A stretch of DNA of 30,169 nt from a virus. Below the pieces are notes generated by a model, which worked only from the letters and a program-made list of their open reading frames with translations, did not search any database and had not been told where the DNA came from. Where the stretch lies: IMG/VR virus record IMGVR_UViG_3300024261_000116, positions 1-30,169 of that record; one strand, 5' to 3'. This document shows positions 1 through 6,362 of this stretch, one piece after another (position 1 is the first letter of the stretch; each line of letters begins with the position of its first letter). A program made the translations under genes and the position numbers.

Positions 1-132
1 TTACTAACTATAACTGATAAGGAGTTAGAATTCTGGAAAAGAATAGATGTTTCTCCTACTTTTATGTTTGAGGAGTATGGAATAGATGATGAATTCTCAT
101 ATGACGAAAAGTCCCAAAGGTCGATAACTTAA
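1..132 (+). CDS. 3' end of unknown protein (5' truncated by window edge)
   Basis: An open frame runs from base 1 to a TAA at 130-132 and gives the last 43 residues of a protein. The fragment is acidic and aromatic (WKRIDVSPTFMFEEYGIDD) and reads like genuine protein rather than translated noise. No family is recognisable. It converges with the gp13-like gene on the opposite strand and the two 3' ends overlap by 36 nt. Such overlaps are unusual but also occur at the other convergent junctions here (1611-1636 and 20615-20622). The start lies outside the window, so length and function cannot be judged. It could be a spurious frame because it is short. Confidence 0.5.
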   Translation, partial: LLTITDKELEFWKRIDVSPTFMFEEYGIDDEFSYDEKSQRSIT

Positions 133-1239
133 TGATTTATTAAGACTTTCTGCCTCTATACCTTTATTTTCTAGTTGTTTAAGATTACTTAATCTTTCTA
201 ACCTTAAATCCAATTGTTCCAATAATTTAAGTTGTTCTTCTTTACCTTCACTTAATAAACTATCATAGTCCATAGTTAATTCAGCTTCAGGAACTTTTAA
301 TGCTCCACTGAATTTACCCCTTACCCTACCTAACGCTTCCTTAAATAAGGATGTTAAGTATCTCCTTACCCAAACCCTTGTTGGTTCGTTTAAATCAGAA
401 TAACGTAATTTAGAAAGTGGTACTTCATTTGGTAATTTTATAATGTCAGGATTATCTATTAAACATTGATCCCTATCGTCTCCAGAATCGTAGTAGTAAT
501 ACCATACTTTAGTACCTGCCAAACCTATTTGACTACCTACTAAACCACCTCCAGCAAAAGATAATCTACTACCAGGTATTGGCATAAGGTGTAACAATCT
601 AGTCCCATTTGGTCCCGCAGTAACTTTATAAGTTAATTCACTTCTTAATAATTTCGATTTTAAACTAAAGTCAGATGCTCTAAGTAATACATCGAAAGCT
701 GGTGCAACATAGAATCCACCATTACCTAATCCACCACCTTGTCCCCAACCAGCGAAAGGAACTTGTCCGAATCCACCACCGAATCCGTAATCTCCAAATC
801 CCGCAAATGAATACAATGCGTGATCTGTAGAGTTAGGTGTTATCCACATAATTTCATTAATTTCCCTACCAGCTGGAACTTGATACACTTGTTGATTAGC
901 AACAACAGTTACGTAATCTTTTTTCATTTCCCAAGGTCCTCTGGTTTGTAACCCAACTTGTTTAGAATAGGCGTAAGCAAATCTAGACTCAAAGTCTAAT
1001 GACCTAGTAGTTAAAGCGAATGCAATATCTGTATTATTTACATCATTACCCAATAATGAAGACCATTGATTTTCTATTAACCAATCTTGTACTCTTTGAG
1101 CGTAATCTTCTATAGAAGTTTCTAACAATGAACACATTTGGTCCCAATCTAATTCAATTTTTCTAATAGGGGCACCCAACCTATGTTTGATCATAGTGAA
1201 TAATTCTTCTTTTATTTGGTCATTTAGTGGTGCGGGCAT
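97..1239 (-). CDS. Neck protein, T4 gp13-like (putative)
   Basis: This 380-residue protein would be a virion neck (head-completion) component that closes the filled head and receives the tail. I base the call on pattern resemblance to T4-like gp13. The N-terminal helical segment (about residues 20-60, RLGAPIRKIELDWDQMC) resembles the 'LG.P...VEL...Q' opening of gp13 homologues. The C-terminal segment (about 285-355, RRYLTSLFKEALGRVRGKFSG) followed by a long charged helix matches the gp13 ending. Residues about 142-180 form an insertion made almost entirely of Gly, Phe, Tyr and Ala, which is not part of the usual family pattern. The gene is divergent from the 1280 gene and is separated by the helicase cluster from the gp14- and gp15-like genes that would normally sit beside it. 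Another head-tail connector protein is the main alternative. Confidence 0.6.
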   Translation of the reverse strand: MPAPLNDQIKEELFTMIKHRLGAPIRKIELDWDQMCSLLETSIEDYAQRVQDWLIENQWSSLLGNDVNNTDIAFALTTRSLDFESRFAYAYSKQVGLQTRGPWEMKKDYVTVVANQQVYQVPAGREINEIMWITPNSTDHALYSFAGFGDYGFGGGFGQVPFAGWGQGGGLGNGGFYVAPAFDVLLRASDFSLKSKLLRSELTYKVTAGPNGTRLLHLMPIPGSRLSFAGGGLVGSQIGLAGTKVWYYYYDSGDDRDQCLIDNPDIIKLPNEVPLSKLRYSDLNEPTRVWVRRYLTSLFKEALGRVRGKFSGALKVPEAELTMDYDSLLSEGKEEQLKLLEQLDLRLERLSNLKQLENKGIEAESLNKSLSYRPLGLFVI

Positions 1240-1253
1240 AATTGATGTGTTTA

Positions 1254-1279
1254 TTAATAAATATTGCGATATTTATTAA
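1254..1279. promoter_or_regulatory. Divergent promoter region: inverted pair of ATATTTATTAA
   Basis: ATATTTATTAA at 1269-1279 reads toward the plus gene that starts at 1280. Its exact reverse complement at 1254-1264 reads toward the minus gene that starts at 1239. The arms are perfect, 11 bp each, with TGCG between them. The same motif precedes many other genes in the window, always in the sense direction, so I infer two back-to-back phage promoters. The plus copy abuts the ATG, so its transcript would be leaderless or begin near the second Met codon at 1283. Confidence 0.5.
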
Positions 1280-1636
1280 ATGATGAAAAATGTAATAAGA
1301 AAAATATTAAAAGAGGAAAGTGATTTAGATCAGAATGGTAATGATATCGCGGTTGGTTTGTCTCATAAGGCAATGAATCATTTAACTGATGCTCTTAGAG
1401 CAATAGAGTCAGCGTTACAATACGCAGACGATGAAGAGTTAATAGATGGGTTAGAAAGTATTAGATCATCACTACTTAGCGGTGCTGGTAGACAAGAAGG
1501 GTTTGCATCGGAACACGATACAGAATATGATAATATCATAAATGTGTTAGGTGACTTAATTGCTGACAATAGTCAAGATAACTACAACTTTAATCTGAAT
1601 GGTCCGGGACCTAAAGCACCTGAAGGTGAGTTTTAA
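1280..1636 (+). CDS. Small acidic protein with N-terminal targeting-like tag
   Basis: This is a 118-residue protein of unknown family. It starts with a short basic amphipathic segment (MMKNVIRKILKEES) that resembles the tag of the genes at 25295-27080 and ends in L-K-E. The rest is acidic and helical (about residues 28-70 and 80-98), with a disordered tail rich in Asn, Gly and Pro (NGPGPKAPEGEF). Two Met codons are adjacent (1280 and 1283); either could be used. The 3' end overlaps the convergent glutaredoxin gene by 26 nt. If the tag is a capsid-targeting signal, this would be an internal head or scaffold-associated protein, but that is inference. Confidence 0.7.
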   Translation: MMKNVIRKILKEESDLDQNGNDIAVGLSHKAMNHLTDALRAIESALQYADDEELIDGLESIRSSLLSGAGRQEGFASEHDTEYDNIINVLGDLIADNSQDNYNFNLNGPGPKAPEGEF

Positions 1637-1868
1637 TTTGCACCACTGCCTCATCGATAGTGTTAAATGACTTATCAGGTAAAAAAGCTGTTTTATCAAT
1701 TAATACTGCTGGTAGTAAATCGTTCTTAACTTTTTTAGAAAATGATTTATATAGTTTTTCATTTTCATCTACATCGATTTCTACAAAATCAATTTTATTC
1801 TCGGTTAATTTATTTTTAAGTTTGTCGCAGTGTGGACAACCTTTCATAGAAAATACTTTAATTTCCAT
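1611..1868 (-). CDS. Glutaredoxin
   Basis: This 85-residue protein has the size and motifs of a phage glutaredoxin. It has a beta strand MEIKVFSM, the dithiol active site CPHC at residues 11-14, the strand DFVEIDVDEN, and the cis-proline loop LPAVLI. T4-type phages use such proteins to reduce ribonucleotide reductase for dNTP supply, and that is the likely role in the host cytoplasm. Its start overlaps the last 11 nt of the helicase gene, so the two are probably co-transcribed and translationally coupled. Its end overlaps the convergent 1280 gene by 26 nt. The usual Gly-Gly of the glutathione-binding site is not evident near the C-terminus, so the protein may be closer to thioredoxin-like NrdH-type redoxins. 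Confidence 0.87.
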   Translation of the reverse strand: MEIKVFSMKGCPHCDKLKNKLTENKIDFVEIDVDENEKLYKSFSKKVKNDLLPAVLIDKTAFLPDKSFNTIDEAVVQIKTHLQVL

Positions 1869-4779
1869 AGTCTATTTTTTTAAAAAATTCTGTTATTATA
1901 TCGGTTTCACCCATTATTGTTCCTATTACTTTTTTCTTTTCATTTAATATATTCCACACTAAAGTGTCAATAGTATCATCTATTAACATATAATAAATAT
2001 TAACAGTTTCCTTTTGCCCAATTCTATATGCTCTATCTTCAGCTTGTTCGTGTGTTCCAGGTACCCAATCTAAAGAATTCATAATTACAATTTCAGCTTT
2101 AGTTAGAGTTAATCCCACCCCAGCAGCTTTAATTTGTCCAACAAAAACCATACAACTATCATCTTCTTGAAACCTATCTACCGCATGTTGTTTTTTAGCG
2201 TCAGACATTCCTCCCCTAACACAAACACATTTATCACCGAAATGGTTAATAAAAGAATCCATTTCATCATTAAAGTTACAAAATATAATAGTTTTTTTAT
2301 TTGATTCTAAAGCTTCTTCTGTTTTTTCTATAGTATAAGGAACAGTTTCCATAGCGATAAATGTCCTTAAAAGAGTCATCTCAACTAGATCTTTAGCTGG
2401 GTTACCTTTTTTACCATCCAACTTACGTTGTTCCATATATTCATTCCAAACGTTTTTATATCCATCTACATTTTCTAATTCTAAATAAACTGGTGTTATT
2501 AATTTTTCAGGTAAATCTAAAACGTGTTCTTTTTTTCTTCTTAAAATAGTTCTTTTTGTTTTTGAAGATAATTCTTCTAGGTTAGAAGCACCATTGGTTA
2601 CCCATATAAACTTACCCCCTTTTTTAAATCTCATACCTTCACAATAGGTTTTGGCGTAATGAACCCAATTATTTGTAACTGGTGAGTCTATTATAGATAA
2701 TAAATTAAAATAATCCATTGGTCTATTAGCAATAGGTGTTCCTGTTAGTAACCACACTCTCTCTGTTTTAAATCTTTTGGATATATCTTTTAATATTTTA
2801 CCTCTAATACTTTTATGGTTTTTCACATAATGAGCTTCATCTAAAATTATTAAATCAGGGTTAAATTCTACAATCTCCCTTCTTAATTCCCAATCTTCAT
2901 ATTTTTTACCCTTTTCTTCTATAGTGTGGAAATTCTTTAATATATCGTAATTAATAATTGTAAATCTATCAGGATCCCAATGTTTTCCTTTAATGATTGA
3001 GACATCTTCACAAAAATTTTCTATCTCCCTCATCCAATTTATCTTTAATGATGATGGACAGACAACTAAAATTCTTTCGGCATCGATTTCCAACGCAGCT
3101 ACTATTGATTGATATGTGTTATGTGTGACTATCCCATGTTCTGTTACATATAGATGGTCTTCAGCACCAACTTGAATACAAACAGATTCGCCTTGTTTTT
3201 CTAATTTTATATCTTTAATATATCTACCAACTTTATATTTCTTTGGTTGGAGGTACTCACCAGACTTTCTTTTAAGTCTGAATGGGTTAATATCGTTTGA
3301 AAATTTAATATTCAATCTATAAACTCTTTTACCTTCTTTTTTCTCCCCTTTATAATGGTATGTTGGTATTCTACTTTTTTTTCTAACAATACCACCAAGA
3401 CTATGGACAATTTCAGATACGTCATCTGCAAGTTGTTCAGATACTGTAGAGTATTCGGTACCCGTAAAGTTACCCTTCTTACTTTTCATACAGTGACCAT
3501 CAGTATCCATAAGACCTTGTAAGATAGATACCCTATCTTCTATACTCGAATACTTATAAATGTCAGGAATAAACTTAGTGTGAGACCTTGTTTGGTTTAA
3601 ATTTAATTCTTTAAGTGATTCACCTAATTTAATGTTACAACTCCGAACATTTCTATGTGGTTTACATTCAGTTATTAATTGACCTTTAAATACCTCTTCA
3701 AAATCATCTTTATGTATATCAACTTTTACTGAACTATTTTTAATGTGACCATCACCCAAACAAACACCTAACAAATAAGGTTCAATAGGTAACACACTAT
3801 CATCACTAAACTCTATAGGTTTTACTATTGGTATTTGCCACTTATTTTGACCATTAGATGTTTTATAGTAGGTTTTAAATTTATACCCCCTCTTTTCATT
3901 CCACCCCTTACCTTTTACATTTAAATTTAATTCAGTATCTAACATTTGCTCGACACTAATCGTGTGGTATTTATTTTCTCTATTTTTACTATTATCACCA
4001 CTATTACAACTACTAACAGTGAACAAATGTTCTTTACTAACTAAAACTGAATAACCATCATTAAAGGTTACTCTATATAAATCTTTGACTCCTTGTGGGT
4101 AAACAGCTTCAACAATTACTGGTTTACCATCGGAACCGATAACATAATCACCATTTTTTAATGTTCCTATTTTTTGTCTACCTTTAGGTGTGAATACTTG
4201 ATTATCAACGAATTCACATTTCCCGATCCCCATATCGTCAGCTAAAATACACTTTTTATTCTTCAATAAAAATTCAATACCCTCTTCTTGATGTTTAAAC
4301 GCTCTCCACCCTCTTTTATCTATTTTTTGGTATTTCTCATAGTCAACCTCCACTTCAATCTCTTCATAATGTATGTCAGATAGTAATTGTGTTTTTGGTA
4401 TCCATATAAGTTTTACGTCTTTTTGGTTTTTATATAACTTACATATAATATGAATGGCTTTATCAGACTCCGCTAATAAAGTTTCTAACAATATTTTTTT
4501 AGGTGGGTTTTTTAATTTATGTTCTTCTTGTAGTTGTTCTGAAAAATAGTTGGTTAGTTCAATAACCTTGTCCATTTTTTTTGGTTCGACAGAATAATAA
4601 TTTTTTACGTATTTTGATTGACTATTGGTTAGAAAATATTTTTTTTCAGATATCATTTTTTTCTTCATATATGTTATATAAGGGTTTTTACCCTCATAAG
4701 TCATGAGCATAGATTCTGAATCGAGATTATTAATATCTTTAATATCTAACATTATTACAATAATAGACATTTTTTTCAT
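1858..4779 (-). CDS. SNF2-family DNA helicase/translocase with intein
   Basis: This is a 973-residue precursor; the mature helicase would be about 606 residues after removal of residues 188-554. The SF2/SNF2 motifs are in order: Walker A DDMGIGK-T (split by the intein), DEAH box in LIILDEAHYVKN, motif III LLTGTPIANRP, a strand KKTIIFCNFNDEMDSF, and motif VI QAEDRAYRIGQ. The overall form resembles SMARCAL1/HepA-like ATPases that remodel or anneal DNA, so a role in phage DNA replication, recombination or repair is likely. The N-terminal 150 residues are lysine-rich and unassigned. Start codons at 4779, 4770 and 4752 are all possible (MKKMSIIVIMLDI); I kept the longest. The gene is divergent from the gp14-like gene with only 28 nt between them and runs into glutaredoxin. 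Confidence 0.92.
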   Translation of the reverse strand: MKKMSIIVIMLDIKDINNLDSESMLMTYEGKNPYITYMKKKMISEKKYFLTNSQSKYVKNYYSVEPKKMDKVIELTNYFSEQLQEEHKLKNPPKKILLETLLAESDKAIHIICKLYKNQKDVKLIWIPKTQLLSDIHYEEIEVEVDYEKYQKIDKRGWRAFKHQEEGIEFLLKNKKCILADDMGIGKCEFVDNQVFTPKGRQKIGTLKNGDYVIGSDGKPVIVEAVYPQGVKDLYRVTFNDGYSVLVSKEHLFTVSSCNSGDNSKNRENKYHTISVEQMLDTELNLNVKGKGWNEKRGYKFKTYYKTSNGQNKWQIPIVKPIEFSDDSVLPIEPYLLGVCLGDGHIKNSSVKVDIHKDDFEEVFKGQLITECKPHRNVRSCNIKLGESLKELNLNQTRSHTKFIPDIYKYSSIEDRVSILQGLMDTDGHCMKSKKGNFTGTEYSTVSEQLADDVSEIVHSLGGIVRKKSRIPTYHYKGEKKEGKRVYRLNIKFSNDINPFRLKRKSGEYLQPKKYKVGRYIKDIKLEKQGESVCIQVGAEDHLYVTEHGIVTHNTYQSIVAALEIDAERILVVCPSSLKINWMREIENFCEDVSIIKGKHWDPDRFTIINYDILKNFHTIEEKGKKYEDWELRREIVEFNPDLIILDEAHYVKNHKSIRGKILKDISKRFKTERVWLLTGTPIANRPMDYFNLLSIIDSPVTNNWVHYAKTYCEGMRFKKGGKFIWVTNGASNLEELSSKTKRTILRRKKEHVLDLPEKLITPVYLELENVDGYKNVWNEYMEQRKLDGKKGNPAKDLVEMTLLRTFIAMETVPYTIEKTEEALESNKKTIIFCNFNDEMDSFINHFGDKCVCVRGGMSDAKKQHAVDRFQEDDSCMVFVGQIKAAGVGLTLTKAEIVIMNSLDWVPGTHEQAEDRAYRIGQKETVNIYYMLIDDTIDTLVWNILNEKKKVIGTIMGETDIITEFFKKIDYGN
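3118..4218 (-). other. Intein with LAGLIDADG homing endonuclease, in the helicase Walker A motif
   Basis: The insertion covers residues 188-554 (367 aa). It begins with Cys188 directly after the Walker A Lys and ends with His553-Asn554, followed by Thr555, the natural Walker A Thr. Splicing blocks are visible: block A CEFVDNQVFTPKG, a block B region ending VSKEHLFTV, and block F DHLYVTEHGIVTHN. Two LAGLIDADG helices, YLLGVCLGDGHI (335-346) and ILQGLMDTDGHC (419-430), keep their acidic residues, so the endonuclease looks intact. With Cys1, the penultimate His, the terminal Asn and Thr at +1, it should be splicing-competent. The helicase cannot bind ATP until the intein leaves, since it splits GIGK from T. 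Confidence 0.95.
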
Positions 4780-4787
4780 AAAAAGAA

Positions 4788-4798
4788 ATATTTATCTA
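4788..4798 (+). promoter_or_regulatory. ATATTTAT motif before the gp14-like gene
   Basis: ATATTTATCTA ends 9 nt before the ATG at 4808, in the same orientation as the copies before other plus-strand units. It is a candidate phage promoter element; the evidence is recurrence and position only. Confidence 0.4.
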
Positions 4799-4807
4799 TA
4801 AAAGAAT

Positions 4808-5329
4808 ATGCAATCTAATAAAAAAGTACCAATAGAAAGACTTAATAAGTTTTTTTCTCAAGATGATTTTGACTTGGAAGTTGGTTTTGGAAGGGAATGG
4901 TTAGAAGGTGATATAAATATAAAGGTAATACTTTATCAAGTTGACAGGGTAGAAACTACTAATGATGATATTTATGGTGAAGCGGCTAAAGAAGACATAA
5001 TGTTTAAACCACCTATAGAAATTCCCGTTAGTTTTAATATGGTAGCGCCAGCTAATAAAAGTTACAATACTGATGGGTCTATGAGATATTTAGAGTATGG
5101 TACGGTAACACTTGGTGTGTATCAAGAACAATTAAATGATTTAGGGGTAGATATAAATTATGGGGATTATATTGGATACCCAGAAAATGAAACAAATATT
5201 AAATATTTTACTGTAAGTAATAATGGTAAGATATTTAGTGATAATTCTCATACTATTGGTGGGTATAAGGGTCTTTATAGAACAATAACATGTGTACCAA
5301 CTGATTTAGACGAATTTAACGGAATGTAA
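4808..5329 (+). CDS. Neck protein, T4 gp14-like (putative)
   Basis: This 173-residue protein probably belongs to the neck, joining the head-completion ring to the tail. The features that suggest T4 gp14 are a strand-rich core with VILYQVDRVETTNDDIYGE, then KFPP-like residues, and LGVDINYGDYIGYPENE followed by YFTVSNNG. These parallel the 'YYVPRE...IFGED' and 'GDLIYFP...FEI' segments of T4 gp14. It is shorter than T4 gp14 (about 256 residues) and appears to lack the C-terminal extension. The next gene starts 1 nt after its stop and is gp15-like, reproducing the T4 order 14-15. No Shine-Dalgarno sequence is visible; the start follows an A-rich stretch. Assignment is by pattern, not by search. 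Confidence 0.6.
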   Translation: MQSNKKVPIERLNKFFSQDDFDLEVGFGREWLEGDINIKVILYQVDRVETTNDDIYGEAAKEDIMFKPPIEIPVSFNMVAPANKSYNTDGSMRYLEYGTVTLGVYQEQLNDLGVDINYGDYIGYPENETNIKYFTVSNNGKIFSDNSHTIGGYKGLYRTITCVPTDLDEFNGM

Positions 5330-5330
5330 T

Positions 5331-6362
5331 ATGGGTTTACCAAAGAATTATAGAAAATACTTAAATATTTCACCACATAAACAAGGTTTAGAACAAAGAC
5401 AAAGTATTCTAGATGATATCGCTAATCAAGGTACCTATTTACCTAAAGGTATTCTTCATGAAGATATGGATGGGGAGATGATCAATTATGTGGATAACGA
5501 TATCGATGTATCTTTAGCTGGTGAAAAGGTACCAGTTATATTTTTAAGTATACAAAGATGGGCTGAATTTACCAAAACTTGGCAATATTCCGACATCAAT
5601 AAAAATATAAAATTACCTTTTATTACAATAGTTAGAAAACCTGACCCACAAGTCGGTACTAATTACGCTGGAAGTTTTAATATACCTGGTAGACCAACAT
5701 TCACCTATATGAAGGTACCCACTTGGGATGGTAACATAAAGGGTTATGATATGTATAAAATACCACAACCCATTTCAGTAGATATAACATATGAAGTTAG
5801 GTTGTTTTGTAATAGAATGAGAGACCTAAATAAAATGAATAGAAAAATATTGACTTCATTTTCTGCGGGTGAAAAATATATTAGAGTTAATGGTCACCCT
5901 ATACCGCTATTATTAGATAGTATAGGAGATGAAAGTGTAATAACTAACTTAGACGAAAGAAAATATTACGTTCAGTTGTATACTATTAAAATGTTGGGAT
6001 ATTTATTAGATGAAGACGATTTTGTTGTAACACCCGCTGTTAATAGAGCCATTAATTTTTACGAAATTAGTGAGAATTTATATAGGGCTTCGTATCAAGT
6101 TGAGGCGGATGACGAAAAGAAAACAATTTGTATTAACGTAATATTCCAAAGAGGGGTAAATAACGTTACGATACCTATTGAGATTGGTGCGACTTATAAT
6201 AGTATAACAGCTACAAATTCGGATTCAGAGGTTATAAAAGTGAATGGGTTGGAGGTGACGACCCCATTCAGTGTAGTGAATGGAGATTCATTATATATAA
6301 AGGTAAATAAATCTGATGCGAATATTTCATCAGAAGTTGAAATAAGTGGAACAATATCATGA
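5331..6362 (+). CDS. Tail completion / sheath terminator protein, T4 gp15-like (putative)
   Basis: This 343-residue protein likely forms the ring capping the tail tube and sheath at the head-proximal end. Residues about 65-110 (VPVIFLSIQRWAEFTKTW then LPFITIVRKPDP) and about 145-235 (PQPISVDITYEVRLFCNRM, then a strand-rich stretch ending in GYLLDEDDF) follow the T4 gp15 pattern, including the 'P.PI...YE...F.R..DD.' segment. T4 gp15 is about 272 residues; the extra length here is a C-terminal Ig-like beta domain from about residue 255 (YQVEADDEKKTICINVIFQ onward). Its stop overlaps the start of the giant fibre gene by ATGA, so the two should be translationally coupled. Confidence 0.62.
   Translation: MGLPKNYRKYLNISPHKQGLEQRQSILDDIANQGTYLPKGILHEDMDGEMINYVDNDIDVSLAGEKVPVIFLSIQRWAEFTKTWQYSDINKNIKLPFITIVRKPDPQVGTNYAGSFNIPGRPTFTYMKVPTWDGNIKGYDMYKIPQPISVDITYEVRLFCNRMRDLNKMNRKILTSFSAGEKYIRVNGHPIPLLLDSIGDESVITNLDERKYYVQLYTIKMLGYLLDEDDFVVTPAVNRAINFYEISENLYRASYQVEADDEKKTICINVIFQRGVNNVTIPIEIGATYNSITATNSDSEVIKVNGLEVTTPFSVVNGDSLYIKVNKSDANISSEVEISGTIS

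Noticed and set aside
1660-1947. A 95-codon plus-strand frame opposite glutaredoxin
   Set aside because: It is antisense to a CPHC-containing glutaredoxin and to the helicase end; its composition (Phe/Ser/Tyr-rich) is typical of an AT-rich shadow.
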